Shown here in pieces: positions 10,041 to 20,106 of a stretch of DNA of 64,000 bases (the first letter of the stretch is position 1; the number at the start of each line of letters is the position of its first letter). Made by a program: the position numbers and the translations under genes. This stretch comes from Mucilaginibacter gossypii. Lineage in GTDB: Bacteria > Bacteroidota > Bacteroidia > Sphingobacteriales > Sphingobacteriaceae. The DNA lies in contig NZ_FNCG01000004.1 in assembly GCF_900100945.1 (NCBI RefSeq), positions 521,345 to 585,344 of the forward strand, written 5' to 3'. The notes beneath the pieces are model-generated. The model was not told the DNA's origin, searched no databases, and saw only the letters and a program-made list of their open reading frames with translations.

Positions 10041-11241
10041 AATCAACGGTTGTTGTATCGTTGGGTAATTCCTCTTTGGTATTATCCGAATCAATTTTGG
10101 CCATTGTTGATACCACTACTACCGAAATTCCCATACAGGCAATCAGGATAAAAGAGGCCCTGAGGGTAGCAATTCCTGCTATAAAACCGATAACCGGCGG
10201 ACCGACTAAAAAGCCCATAAAACCAATAGTTGATACTGCAGCCAGTGCAACGCCCGGCGACATAGTTTTTGATTTGCCGGCAGCGCTGTATACCATAGGC
10301 ACTACAGATGATACACCGGCACCAACCAGTAAAAAACCGGCCATGGCCGTATAAACATAAGGGAAAGCTACCGCTATTAGCAAACCTGTTGCGGTTAATG
10401 AGCCGCTAACTTGTAAGGTGCGTTTTAAGCCAAATTTGTGAGCAAACCAATCGGCCACAAAACGGCCGCCTGCCATGGTGAACATGAATGTAGTAAAGCC
10501 TATGCCAACCAACGCCTCGGGGGCCAGTACTACTTTTTTGAAGTAGATCACGCTCCAGTCGAACATAGCGCCTTCGCAAATCATGGAACAGAAGGCTATA
10601 ATACCTAATTTGATGAGCGATTTATCGGGCATTACAAACACAGGCCCGGAGTCGGTTACTTGATCATCTTTCAGGTAACGGGCAGCTACGGCCACGCCAA
10701 TCGCTATCACGATCAGCATTAACGAAAAATGATGAAAAGGGATAATGCCGTTGGCTATCATGAACGTACCTATACCTGCCCCGGTAAAACCGGCCAGGCT
10801 CCACAAGCCATGAAAAAATGCCATAATAGGCCTTTGATAAAGCTGCTCGGTAGCCACTGCCTGTGTGTTTACCGCAATGTTTACAGAATTGCTTGCAAAG
10901 CCGAAACAAAGCAGGCAGATGATAAGCTGAAAAGTATTTTGTGCGAGGCCTAAACTTACCAATGCAGCAGCGTAAACCAACAGCGCGGCGATAACGAGTT
11001 TTTTACTGCCTATTTTGGTGATGATCCAGCCCGAGAAAGGCAGGGAACACATGAGGCCAACCGGCAGGGCGAATAACACGGCACCCAAACCGGCGTCTGA
11101 TAAACCTAAATTTTGCTGAACAGTAGCAATGCGTGATGCCCAGCTTGAGAAACTTAACCCCGCCATAAAAAACATAGCACCCACGGCAATGCGGAGCGTT
11201 AACTTGTTAATGGTATCTGTTTTTTGTGGGATATTGTTCAT
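10003..11241 (-). CDS. MFS transporter (YbjJ-like)
   Basis: A 412-residue major facilitator with twelve predicted helices. The N-terminus has FMAGLSFSSWASRIATVQQ and GLSDAGLGAVLFALPVGLM, the typical opening of YbjJ-like MFS proteins. A loop SGWIITKIGSKKL follows after helix 2, where MFS proteins keep motif A. The C-terminus after residue 385 is a short acidic and polar tail. The substrate is unknown; related proteins are listed both as sugar transporters and as efflux pumps. A perfect 10-base inverted repeat lies just before the start (11254-11278) and suggests dedicated control. Confidence 0.88.
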   Translation of the reverse strand: MNNIPQKTDTINKLTLRIAVGAMFFMAGLSFSSWASRIATVQQNLGLSDAGLGAVLFALPVGLMCSLPFSGWIITKIGSKKLVIAALLVYAAALVSLGLAQNTFQLIICLLCFGFASNSVNIAVNTQAVATEQLYQRPIMAFFHGLWSLAGFTGAGIGTFMIANGIIPFHHFSLMLIVIAIGVAVAARYLKDDQVTDSGPVFVMPDKSLIKLGIIAFCSMICEGAMFDWSVIYFKKVVLAPEALVGIGFTTFMFTMAGGRFVADWFAHKFGLKRTLQVSGSLTATGLLIAVAFPYVYTAMAGFLLVGAGVSSVVPMVYSAAGKSKTMSPGVALAAVSTIGFMGFLVGPPVIGFIAGIATLRASFILIACMGISVVVVSTMAKIDSDNTKEELPNDTTTVDFSPPVPNPQRQG

Positions 11242-11253
11242 GTTTTAGTATTG

Positions 11254-11278
11254 CCATAGTGTCTAAATGACACTATGG
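11254..11278. promoter_or_regulatory. Candidate operator palindrome upstream of the MFS gene
   Basis: CCATAGTGTC, five bases (taaat), then GACACTATGG: two perfect 10-base arms. The site ends 13 bases before the ATG of the MFS gene, where a repressor would block its promoter or leader. The size and symmetry suit a TetR-type or similar dimeric regulator. No regulator gene lies next to it. A hairpin in the leader RNA is an alternative reading. Confidence 0.55.
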
Positions 11279-11370
11279 TTAATTGCCACAAATATAAGGC
11301 AATTAATTGTACTTTTAATAAGCTAAATCGTTTTTTACTTTTACGTGAATTAAACACTATATAAACGGAA

Positions 11371-11411
11371 AAGCGCTCGCTTAGCCTGTAATTGACTGAA
11401 AGCGAACGCTT
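11371..11411 (-). terminator. Hairpin terminator after the Gly-Thr repeat lipoprotein
   Basis: AAGCGCTCGCTT at 11371-11382 pairs with AAGCGAACGCTT at 11400-11411 with one mismatch. Read leftward, the stem is followed by TTTTCC. It lies 22 bases past the stop of the leftward lipoprotein gene, so it probably ends that transcript. Confidence 0.55.
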
Positions 11412-11432
11412 CTATAATCTTGCTTTATATTG

Positions 11433-12155
<723 letters not shown>

Positions 12156-12249
12156 TTAACGGTTTAAATATAAGTATTTTAGCTCTTTGTACGTAGGAGA
12201 AAAACTATTTGATACAAATAATGTTAAGAAAAGTTTACAATTTTTTCAA

Positions 12250-12960
12250 TTATTTACAGTCGCCATCGGGGCTGCATGATTCGCCTTCGATCGTATCAAA
12301 TGCTGGTTTGGGGTTTTCTTCCTGCCAGCCGGTAAAGGCTTTTGCAAGGGTATCTTTAAATACGGCCACCTCCTGTGCCCCTGATACGGCATATTTGCGG
12401 TTCATTACAAAAAACGGAACACCACGCACTCCTAAATATTGAGCTTCGGCAATATCGTGTTTTACCTCGTCGGCGTAGGTGTCGCTTTCAAGCATTTGTT
12501 TAATTTCTTCAGCGTTCAGGCCAATCGCCGTACCCATTTCAATAAGAGTTTCGGTATCATCAATATTGCGGCCTTCGGTAAAATATGCCCTGAACAAAGC
12601 TTCTTCGGCAGCGTCTCCTAATCCATGCTTTTTGGCCAGATGAGCTAACCTGTGCGCATTAAAACTATTAGCCACAACCGATTTGCTGAAGTTATAAGTA
12701 AGGCCGGCCTGCGCTGCCATTTGGGTAACATGGTCGTTCATCTGTTCGGCATGGTCAAGCGTCCATCCTTTTATATCGGCCAGGTACTGGTTAATGCTGA
12801 TATTGGGGTTGGTTTTAAGGTCGGGGTTTAGCTGAAAGCTTTTCCATTCTATCTCAATTTGTTCTTTGCCTTCAAAGCCGGCCAGTGCTTCCTCGAACCT
12901 GCGTTTGCCTATATAACAAAACGGGCACATCACATCCGACCATATTTCTACCTTCATCAT
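12250..12960 (-). CDS. FrnE-like DsbA-family oxidoreductase
   Basis: A 236-residue thioredoxin-fold protein of the DsbA/FrnE group. The CPFC active site is at residues 12-15 (EIWSDVMCPFCYIGKRRFEE), followed by a helical insert and the cis-Pro region GVRGVPFFVMNRKYAVSGAQ near residue 185. There is no signal peptide, so it is cytoplasmic, as usual for FrnE. Its C-terminus (SCSPDGDCK) adds two more Cys, which could bind metal or form a disulfide. The start is the MMKV pair at 12960 or 12957. Likely role: dithiol-disulfide exchange, possibly under oxidative stress. Confidence 0.92.
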   Translation of the reverse strand: MMKVEIWSDVMCPFCYIGKRRFEEALAGFEGKEQIEIEWKSFQLNPDLKTNPNISINQYLADIKGWTLDHAEQMNDHVTQMAAQAGLTYNFSKSVVANSFNAHRLAHLAKKHGLGDAAEEALFRAYFTEGRNIDDTETLIEMGTAIGLNAEEIKQMLESDTYADEVKHDIAEAQYLGVRGVPFFVMNRKYAVSGAQEVAVFKDTLAKAFTGWQEENPKPAFDTIEGESCSPDGDCK

Positions 12961-13097
12961 TTCTATTTTAAATGTTTAAACAAATTTAAGGCCTGTAATT
13001 CTTATCCCCGTAAAGGCAAAGTAAAATTTAACAGGCTTTGTTAGATGCCAGAGTGATTTTTGAACTACTTTTATTGCTTTAAAAACACGTTCCCCTC

Positions 13098-13892
13098 ATG
13101 AAGAATTTATGCCTGAGATGCTTTTTGCTCTTAATGATCTTTACAAGCCTTAAAACATCGGCACAACAAAAAACAACTGATAAAAATTTATTCAGCGCAG
13201 GTTACGCGGCAGGCTTTATTGGCGGCTTGTATGATTCCTATTATCCGTATAAACAATTAAAACAACATGGCGATTTTGGTTTGGGCGCCCCGGGCAAGCT
13301 TGATGGTGAGCTCATGGTGTTTAACGGCAAACTTTATCAAACTCAGTCAACGGGTAAAACAACCCAACTTGCCGATACCGGCAAAACCCCTTATGCTGTG
13401 GTTTGCTTTTTTCATGCCGAAAAAACATATAAGTGTAATAAGCCTTTATCCAAGTCGGCACTGTTTAGCTACCTTGACAGTATCTTAACCAACCAGAACG
13501 GGATCTACGCTATCCACATCAAAGGAAATTTTAGTATGGTTAAAACAAGGGCTTTCCCGCCGGTTGATAAACCTTATTTGCCCTTGGCGGCGATGCTTGA
13601 CAGGCAACATTTTTTTGATTTTAAGAACATCAAAGGCGATCTTATGGGTTTTAAGATCCCTGCACTGATGGAAGGAGCGCATATCAGCGGCTACCATTTT
13701 CATTTTTTATCTGATGATAAAACCGGTGGCGGCCATATTATTGATTTGCTTGCAGATGATATCACCATTGAAGTTGAAACGTTAACAAGCTATACCATTG
13801 ACCTGCCGCAAACGCCGGAATTTAACAGCTTTGACTTTAAGAAAGACCGCAAGGAAGAGATTAAAAGCGTGGAGAATGGAAAAAAGCAATAA
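13098..13892 (+). CDS. budA: Acetolactate decarboxylase with signal peptide
   Basis: A 264-residue protein matching alpha-acetolactate decarboxylase, which makes acetoin from acetolactate. The zinc-binding His set is visible as YHFHF (H200 and H202) and GGGH (H213), with the 2- and 11-residue spacing found in the characterised Brevibacillus enzyme. The substrate-shielding N-terminal part is present (FGLGAPGKLDGELMVFNG). Unlike most cytoplasmic homologues it begins with a signal peptide, MKNLCLRCFLLLMIFTSLKT then SAQ, so it should be exported. No acetolactate synthase gene lies nearby. Confidence 0.9.
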   Translation: MKNLCLRCFLLLMIFTSLKTSAQQKTTDKNLFSAGYAAGFIGGLYDSYYPYKQLKQHGDFGLGAPGKLDGELMVFNGKLYQTQSTGKTTQLADTGKTPYAVVCFFHAEKTYKCNKPLSKSALFSYLDSILTNQNGIYAIHIKGNFSMVKTRAFPPVDKPYLPLAAMLDRQHFFDFKNIKGDLMGFKIPALMEGAHISGYHFHFLSDDKTGGGHIIDLLADDITIEVETLTSYTIDLPQTPEFNSFDFKKDRKEEIKSVENGKKQ

Positions 13893-14018
13893 TGACTGAT
13901 CGTTTTTATTTGGACGATAATTTTTTGTAATATGTAAATTTTTATAAATTAGGAAATTATAAACCAATTATAAACTTATTGAGGTAACAGCCCAATGCTG
14001 AGGATTTATTGAATAAGC

Positions 14019-15257
14019 ATGAGATGGAACAGTGCTAAAATATTCTGGATAGGTATCATTTTACTTGTGGTACCCGGCCTTGTTCATGCTTACCTGCTCA
14101 TGCCATTTCCCGGCAGCCAGGATCTGAATGCCATAACCCTGTGTTATTATCTCGAAAAGGTGATCATGCCGCTGCGCTTGATTGGCTTGCTATTCGTTGT
14201 TTGGTACCTGTTTAAATTCTACGCTAAAAATACCTTTAAACAAAAGGCTGTTAAAGCCGCTGTTTTTGTGCTTTGCATAGGCAGCTTTTACATAACCGAT
14301 TATATGTATAAGGCAGAAACCATGTTTAAAGAAACCACAAAAGCTGTTTTTGCCAATGGATTAAAAAACAGGGTGCCGTTAAGCTACCTGGTAGTGGGTG
14401 TTGTAAACAACGGTGTAGCCAAAGCTTATCCGCTCATCTACCTGGGCTATCATCATAAACTGCAGGACGATGTAGGCAATAAACCCGTTTTGGTTACCTA
14501 TTGCACCATGTGCCGTACAGGCAGGGTTTACAGTCCGGTTATAAACGGTGTAAGGCAAAACTTCAGGTTGGTGGGGGCAAGGCACTACAATGCTATAATT
14601 GAAGATGAAAACACTAAAACCTGGTGGTACCAGGCTACCGGTAACGCGGCTGTTGGGGAGCTGAAAGGAAAGCAATTAACCGAGCTGCCTTATGAACAAT
14701 TAACCCTCGCGGCCTGGTTACAGAAACATCCCGAAACGCTCATTTTACAACCCGACAGGCTATACACCGCAGATTATGCCGACCTGAAAAACTACGACCG
14801 TGTGCAAGCTATCGACCGTGACAGCACTATAAAAAACAAAGATTCCCTGATGCGTAAAAGCTGGGTAATTGGTGTGATCATAAACGGCAAAGCCAAAGCT
14901 TACGACTGGCGCCACATGTACGCCAAACGCCTGCTGAATGATGAGTTGAACAAAAGTTCACTGCTTATTGGCATTGAAAAGGACAGCCTCAGCTATCATG
15001 CCTGGAATACATCAGTAAGCGGTAAAACCCTTCACTTTAAACTGGATGATAAAGGCATGCTCACCGACGAAGAAACCGCTTCGGTTTGGGATTGGGACGG
15101 CCTGTGCTTAACCGGTACACAAAAAGGGCAGCGCCTTGCTAAAATTCAGGCCTACCAGGAATACTGGCACTCATGGAAACATTTTCATCCCGGTACCGTG
15201 TTTTGGAAAGGCGATGAATCGCTGGAGCAAACGGCATCCATTTACCCGCCTTTTTAA
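14019..15257 (+). CDS. DUF3179 domain-containing membrane protein
   Basis: A 412-residue protein with three hydrophobic segments in the first 95 residues (about 8-28, 50-67 and 76-93), then a DUF3179 domain. The domain is recognised by VTYCTMCRTGRVYSP near residue 160, the ETLILQPD segment, and a C-terminal tail with HPGTVFW. Function of DUF3179 is not established; the conserved Cys pair in CTMC could bind metal or form a disulfide. No operon partner is seen. The ATG at 14019 is used because the first helix starts right after it. Confidence 0.88.
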   Translation: MRWNSAKIFWIGIILLVVPGLVHAYLLMPFPGSQDLNAITLCYYLEKVIMPLRLIGLLFVVWYLFKFYAKNTFKQKAVKAAVFVLCIGSFYITDYMYKAETMFKETTKAVFANGLKNRVPLSYLVVGVVNNGVAKAYPLIYLGYHHKLQDDVGNKPVLVTYCTMCRTGRVYSPVINGVRQNFRLVGARHYNAIIEDENTKTWWYQATGNAAVGELKGKQLTELPYEQLTLAAWLQKHPETLILQPDRLYTADYADLKNYDRVQAIDRDSTIKNKDSLMRKSWVIGVIINGKAKAYDWRHMYAKRLLNDELNKSSLLIGIEKDSLSYHAWNTSVSGKTLHFKLDDKGMLTDEETASVWDWDGLCLTGTQKGQRLAKIQAYQEYWHSWKHFHPGTVFWKGDESLEQTASIYPPF

Positions 15258-15270
15258 CAAGCGGCTTTAA

Positions 15271-15564
15271 TTAAATAGCGGTTGCTATTTTGCTGATGTC
15301 ATCGTCATTAAGCAGAGCGTCTTCAGAAATGTTGGGGTAATACTTATTCAGGATCTTTTGAATAAGCTGGTAGCTTTCGATGGATTGAATGGGAGCGGAA
15401 GCCAGTTCAGTGATGGTTGAACCAATGAGCTTAAGTTTTTTTGCCTCGTACTGGTTGATTACAAAGTCAGAAGTTTTTTTCTTACGGCTTTGTTGTATGA
15501 GATCATCAAGTTTCTTGATCTCTTCAACCAGGTCAATCATTTTTAATACTTCCACCTTTTTCAT
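15271..15564 (-). CDS. Small coiled hypothetical protein
   Basis: A 97-residue soluble protein (MKKVEVLKMIDLVEEIKKL at the start), almost wholly helical and charged, ending in a segment LNKYYPNISEDALLNDDD. The frame stays open upstream to 15696, but the added 44 residues look non-coding (His, Tyr and Asn rich), so the ATG at 15564 is preferred. I recognise no family. It faces the DUF3179 gene with 13 bases between stops. Confidence 0.6.
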   Translation of the reverse strand: MKKVEVLKMIDLVEEIKKLDDLIQQSRKKKTSDFVINQYEAKKLKLIGSTITELASAPIQSIESYQLIQKILNKYYPNISEDALLNDDDISKIATAI

Positions 15565-15715
15565 CAGCGCCAAAATTAGTGATTTATTTGTAACAGGGGG
15601 TATAACGGGATATAAGTTGTATTGTTTGTAAGTATGAGACGGGTGGAAGCTGTAATTGTTACGGATAGAAATTGCACACCTTTTCAACGTGTGCAAGCTG
15701 AAAAAATTAAAAATA

Positions 15716-15970
15716 TGTCATTGCGAGTGTTTAAATCCGGAGGCCTCTGAAAGTGAAATGACAAAAGAGAGCCTGTCAGTCTGAGCCTGTCGAAGACTCG
15801 CGCGCAGAGGCCTACCCACCATGCTTCGACAGGCTACCCATGACACCGTTTTAAGTTGTCATGGGTAGCGAAGCGTGGCAATCTCGTAGCTAATGCATAG
15901 CCGCCCTGTATAGCTAAAAGATTGCCGCGTCGCCTCATTGCATTGGCTTATGCTACTCCTCGCAATGACA
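15716..15970. repeat. Composite nested palindromic element (TGTCATTGCGAG family)
   Basis: Outer arms TGTCATTGCGAG (15716-15727) and CTCGCAATGACA (15959-15970) match perfectly. Inside are a second pair built on GAGCCTGTCGAAG and CTTCGACAGGCT, and a third built on CATGACA and TGTCATG near 15838-15864. The right half shares CCCTGTATAG and AGATTGCCGCG with the copies at 20107-20305 and 24859-24940. This is a REP/MITE-like intergenic element of about 255 bases that looks like several elements inserted in each other. Confidence 0.75.
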
Positions 15971-15982
15971 TTTTTTCTTTTA

Positions 15983-16204
15983 CTATTTCTTATCCTCCGT
16001 TGTATCCCTTTCAACCAGGGCCATGCCGCATTTAGGGCAGGTGCCGGGTTTATCAAACGTAAGATCGGGGTGCATGGTGCAGGTGTATTTTCCTTTTTTC
16101 TTTACTGTTGAGGTGGTGTCGGTTTTGCCGGTGCTTTTAACCGCACTGTTGCAGGCGCCAAGGGCAAGGCCGGCTAAGGCTAAAATGATAAAGCTTTTTT
16201 TCAT
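15983..16204 (-). CDS. Heavy-metal-binding-domain lipoprotein
   Basis: A 73-residue lipoprotein: signal MKKSFIILALAGLALGA and lipobox Cys18, a Lys/Thr linker, then the heavy-metal-binding domain YTCTMHPDLTFDKPG and CPKCGMALV. This Cys/Met/His motif is known from CusB-type and P-type ATPase metal-handling proteins and binds Cu or similar ions. It starts three bases after the PepSY gene stop at 16208, so it is the last gene of a metal-uptake-like operon with the TonB receptor at 17660. Confidence 0.88.
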   Translation of the reverse strand: MKKSFIILALAGLALGACNSAVKSTGKTDTTSTVKKKGKYTCTMHPDLTFDKPGTCPKCGMALVERDTTEDKK

Positions 16205-16207
16205 TGA

Positions 16208-17656
16208 TTATTTGTTTTTGATGAATGAGGCCAACCCGAACAACGATACTACCAGCACACCTAAAGAGGCCAGTATACTCACTATGTCGCGAATATCCTT
16301 ACCCGCCCAGGTCATGCCGAAATATTTGTGTAAAAATATAAAAGAAAGCCCTTCGGCCCTGTCAATTCCTGCAACTTTTGTAGCCAGTTTTGATGAGGTA
16401 GTTTCAATATACCAATTGCTGCCGTCGGCATAACTTACCCTTTCAACCGGCAGGCGTTTGTTGATGAAACCATACTCGTTATCAAACTGCTTTACCTGGT
16501 TAACTTTTACCCTGCCATAAAATTTATCAGCATCAAGGCTGGTATGGTAGTAGGTGCTTAAAAAACGGGCATAATCCTCATCTCCATTAATTTGTTCTAT
16601 GCCGGTTAAGGTGTTAAAGTAGGAGATCTGCTTTTTATTATCAGTTACCTGGTAATAGCTGTTGCCACCAAAGTTAACCACGGCTATCCTCTTGATGATA
16701 CTATCGGCAACAGGAAGCTGAAGGTTGGAGATAGCCAGCTGTTTCCTGTCGATCACTTGTCCATAGTCGGCTTTAGGCGTTTCGGTATTATGCAGCTTTA
16801 CCGCAAGGTGGAATGCCCCGCTGGTCACAAAAGTAAACATCACAAAGGAAACGATAAGGCCTATCTGCCGGTGATAACGATGAACGATGCGCTTGTCCTC
16901 ACCGCCATTTTCTTTTCGCTTTTGAGTTACGGATTTAAACTTTTTCCACATTAAACCATAAACAGTTAAGCCGCTGATGAGGGCGAACAGCATTACCACC
17001 ATGATGATGAGTAATACTACATTTCGGAAAATATCGCCGCCGATATCAGCCAAAAACTGCCAGGTATGGAATTGTTCAAACAGCCAAAGGAAAGCCTTGC
17101 GGGTATTATTGTTAAATGTACCCATGCGGCTCTGACTGGTTTCGATATAAATGTCCATGCCATCGGGACGGTCAAAGCTAATCTTCCAAACAGGCAAAAG
17201 GTGATTGATGGGCTGGTATTGCCCATCAAATGTTGTTTGCAGAGCGATCTTTTTAATGTTAGATGTTGAGTCCTGCGTAAAATAGCGGGCAAGATAAGTG
17301 GCATATAGCTTATCCCCATCTTTTAACAATACCCCGTCATTGGCCGAGTAGTAATTGTACACACTATCTTTATCCAGCACCTGGTAATAGGTGTTGTGAT
17401 TAAAGTTAATCAGTCCGAAGTTTCGGATAACGGAGATATTATTTTTATCCAATACCTGCTGAATGCTGAGTACCGGTTTCATCTGGCTTTGAGGCAATGG
17501 TTTGAACACTTCCTCCGCAATTGAAGGCCTGAACCAGTTTGACATGAATGGGTGTGAAAGACCGCTCAGTGTCCAGAAGATCACCGGGATGAGGGCTGTT
17601 AAGCCCAGCACCCGGTGCCATTTATAAAAGTTGCTTTTTACTGTTGCTGATGCCAT
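16208..17656 (-). CDS. PepSY-associated membrane protein
   Basis: A 482-residue protein of the PepSY-associated transmembrane family. It has a first helix after HRVLGLTALIPVIFWTLSGL, a large periplasmic part with PepSY-like repeats (YYSANDGVLL and YFNTLTGIEQINGDEDYARF), central helices (VVLLIIMVVMLFALISGLTV and a His-rich VHRYHRQIG start to the next), and a final helix before a basic tail. Such proteins accompany TonB receptors for iron-siderophore or copper and may reduce the metal or release it from its carrier. It sits 3 bases after the receptor and 3 before the metal-binding lipoprotein. Confidence 0.88.
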   Translation of the reverse strand: MASATVKSNFYKWHRVLGLTALIPVIFWTLSGLSHPFMSNWFRPSIAEEVFKPLPQSQMKPVLSIQQVLDKNNISVIRNFGLINFNHNTYYQVLDKDSVYNYYSANDGVLLKDGDKLYATYLARYFTQDSTSNIKKIALQTTFDGQYQPINHLLPVWKISFDRPDGMDIYIETSQSRMGTFNNNTRKAFLWLFEQFHTWQFLADIGGDIFRNVVLLIIMVVMLFALISGLTVYGLMWKKFKSVTQKRKENGGEDKRIVHRYHRQIGLIVSFVMFTFVTSGAFHLAVKLHNTETPKADYGQVIDRKQLAISNLQLPVADSIIKRIAVVNFGGNSYYQVTDNKKQISYFNTLTGIEQINGDEDYARFLSTYYHTSLDADKFYGRVKVNQVKQFDNEYGFINKRLPVERVSYADGSNWYIETTSSKLATKVAGIDRAEGLSFIFLHKYFGMTWAGKDIRDIVSILASLGVLVVSLFGLASFIKNK

Positions 17657-17659
17657 TGA

Positions 17660-20014
17660 TCAATATTTTGAAAATGAATAACTGATGCCCAGGGTGTAAG
17701 TACGTGGCGGCGCGGCGTTATAGGTATCGCCGTACTGGCTGCTGGTTACTGTTGTAGCGTAAAGCTTATTGGTTAAGTTAAGCACATTGAACCAGATGCC
17801 CGCGCCTTTTAATACGCTGCTTTTTACATCATAACCCAGACGCAGGTTGTAAATATCATAACCTGAGTAAGTTTTGGTATTGGCTGGGTTGGTGTAGTAT
17901 TGATTAATGTGCTGCCACTCTGTTGCTATCCTGAAACCAGGAAAGTACTGCGGCTTGTATGTGAGTTCGGAGTTGGCAATCCAGGCTGGTGCGTTGTTCA
18001 TGCGTTTGCCATCATAGTTGGTTACCGTGTTGGTGCCGGTGGTGTAATTGGTGGTCACCTCGCTGTACTCAACATAGGTATGTTTGGCATTGGTACCGCT
18101 AAACCTGAAGGTAAGCTCTTTAACCGGGGCCACAGTAACCGAGTATTCAATCCCCCGGTGACGTGTTGCACCTGCGTTTTGGTTCTGGGTAGTGTTATCC
18201 GGTAGCAATTGGTTAATGATTTCGTTATGGCCTTCCAGGTCGAATATACTCAACTCAAAATACAACTTTTTGTTAAACGCCGAAAACCAGCCACCCGCTT
18301 CATAATTATCAAAAGTGGCCTGTTTAAGCTGGGTAAGCTGACGTGAACTGTACAAATCACCTGTCTCTGGTGGTTGGAAACCTACGCTATAGTTGGCGTA
18401 AATACCTTTGTTATTGCCAAAGTTATAGGTGATGCCCAATTTGGGAGCAACGATATTAAAATTGTTGGTTTCCTGTTGTTTATACTTGGTTTGTCCGGCC
18501 GGGATCTCATTATCAAAGTTGTAATGAACCCTGTCATAACGTAAACCACCAACAATCCTCAATGCTTCAGTAGGCTTGACTTCATACTGGACATAAGCCG
18601 CGGTGTTGAACAACTTGATCTTGTAGTTGTCAATGTACCTGCCTGTATTACTGAAGCTGGTGTAATAGTTGTTAGCTACATCTTTGGTGATATCAAGATA
18701 TTGGGCATAATATGAACTCGGGCTGTCATCCATATAAACACCACCAATGAGCCTCGAATGCAGGAAATCAAAATCAACCCGGTGCTGTGCCAGTAAGCCA
18801 TAGCTGTTGAATTTTTGATCGTTTACCTGGCCGTTGCTGCTTTTGTAAACACCGTTAGCGTCGCGCACGTCGGAGATATAGTAACTTGGCAATTGCGCTG
18901 TAGAGTTATTGCGGAAAAAGAGCGTTACAAAAGTGCTGTTCTTGTCATCCCACTGATGATCCAGACGGGTGCCGGCACGAAACGATTTTACCTTGCGATA
19001 GGTGAAACGTTGGTTGGAGCCGTAGCTACGGTCATAAAACCGGGCGCTGTCCAAACTACCCGGAGTTTGGGTGTTCAGATAATTATAAGCAACTGAAGTG
19101 GTAAGTTTAGTTTTGGCGCTGAAATCATAGGTAGTTTTAAAATTGGCCGAGTACTTATCAAAATCAGAATAATCCTGCCAGCTATCGGTTTGATGGGCTA
19201 CATATCCACCTGCATACAAACCAAATTTGCCCTGGGTAAAACCGCCGTCGGCATCAACACGGCGGTAATGATAATTATCGCCCTGAACAGAAACATTGCC
19301 GGCGTAACCTGTAGGCGGGCCCTGGGTAATAAAGTTAACCGCGCCACCAATGGAGTTACTGCCGTAAAGCGATGATGCCGGCCCTTTGATCACTTCGATA
19401 TCCTTAACGCCCGACATGTTGATCTCATACAGCGAGTTATGGTTGAAGATGCCTGTAGGGCGGATAGGTACGCCATCTTCCATATACAGGTAAAGTGCAT
19501 TGTAAGTTATAGGCTGACGAATAGCCATGGTGTGCTGTTCGTTACCCAAATTCACCATGTAAACACCTGCAACCTTGTTCAGCAATTGATAAAGGGCAGT
19601 GGCTTTGGTATCCTTAATTTGGGTAGAATTAATTTTGCTGATGGCGATAGGTGCGTCCTGTCTTGCCTGTCCTTCGCGGCTGGCGGTTACTACCACAGGT
19701 TGCAGATCGACAGTAGAAGGTTCTAAGGCAATATCAAGCTTTTGGCCTTTTATGGCAGATACCTCAATAATGCGCGCGCTGTAACCAACCATGGCAAATT
19801 TAAGCCGGATAATGCCTTGGGTATTGATGCTGAACTGCCCTTTGGCATTAGTCATGCCAAGCTTTGCACCTGTAGCTGCATCGGCATTGCAAATTGATGC
19901 ACCCGCGATGGCTTCGTGGGTATTGGCATCTGTTATGGTGCCCTGTATGTTTTGGCCGTGAGCCAGGGTTTTAACGAGTATAAAAGTTATAAGTAGGATT
20001 AAATATCGTTTCAT
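17660..20014 (-). CDS. TonB-dependent outer-membrane receptor (metal or siderophore type)
   Basis: A 784-residue outer-membrane receptor: signal peptide (MKRYLILLITFILVKTLAHG), a carboxypeptidase-regulatory-like domain (residues 22-105), a plug with VVVTASREGQARQDAPIAI and IEVIKGPASSLYGSNSIGG, and a C-terminal beta barrel ending in an aromatic strand, LGISYSFSKY. Together with the PepSY and heavy-metal-binding genes, uptake of a metal or metal chelate is likely; whether iron or copper cannot be told. Length is normal. A repeat-rich 337-base gap separates it from the Cys-motif protein upstream. Confidence 0.92.
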   Translation of the reverse strand: MKRYLILLITFILVKTLAHGQNIQGTITDANTHEAIAGASICNADAATGAKLGMTNAKGQFSINTQGIIRLKFAMVGYSARIIEVSAIKGQKLDIALEPSTVDLQPVVVTASREGQARQDAPIAISKINSTQIKDTKATALYQLLNKVAGVYMVNLGNEQHTMAIRQPITYNALYLYMEDGVPIRPTGIFNHNSLYEINMSGVKDIEVIKGPASSLYGSNSIGGAVNFITQGPPTGYAGNVSVQGDNYHYRRVDADGGFTQGKFGLYAGGYVAHQTDSWQDYSDFDKYSANFKTTYDFSAKTKLTTSVAYNYLNTQTPGSLDSARFYDRSYGSNQRFTYRKVKSFRAGTRLDHQWDDKNSTFVTLFFRNNSTAQLPSYYISDVRDANGVYKSSNGQVNDQKFNSYGLLAQHRVDFDFLHSRLIGGVYMDDSPSSYYAQYLDITKDVANNYYTSFSNTGRYIDNYKIKLFNTAAYVQYEVKPTEALRIVGGLRYDRVHYNFDNEIPAGQTKYKQQETNNFNIVAPKLGITYNFGNNKGIYANYSVGFQPPETGDLYSSRQLTQLKQATFDNYEAGGWFSAFNKKLYFELSIFDLEGHNEIINQLLPDNTTQNQNAGATRHRGIEYSVTVAPVKELTFRFSGTNAKHTYVEYSEVTTNYTTGTNTVTNYDGKRMNNAPAWIANSELTYKPQYFPGFRIATEWQHINQYYTNPANTKTYSGYDIYNLRLGYDVKSSVLKGAGIWFNVLNLTNKLYATTVTSSQYGDTYNAAPPRTYTLGISYSFSKY

Positions 20015-20106
20015 TATATATTATTACGGGAGTTGCTTCCCGGTGTAAAAATGGGTAGAGTAGAGTGTGGGTTGATTGATAGGAGAGTGTAAAGGTGTCT
20101 TCTACC

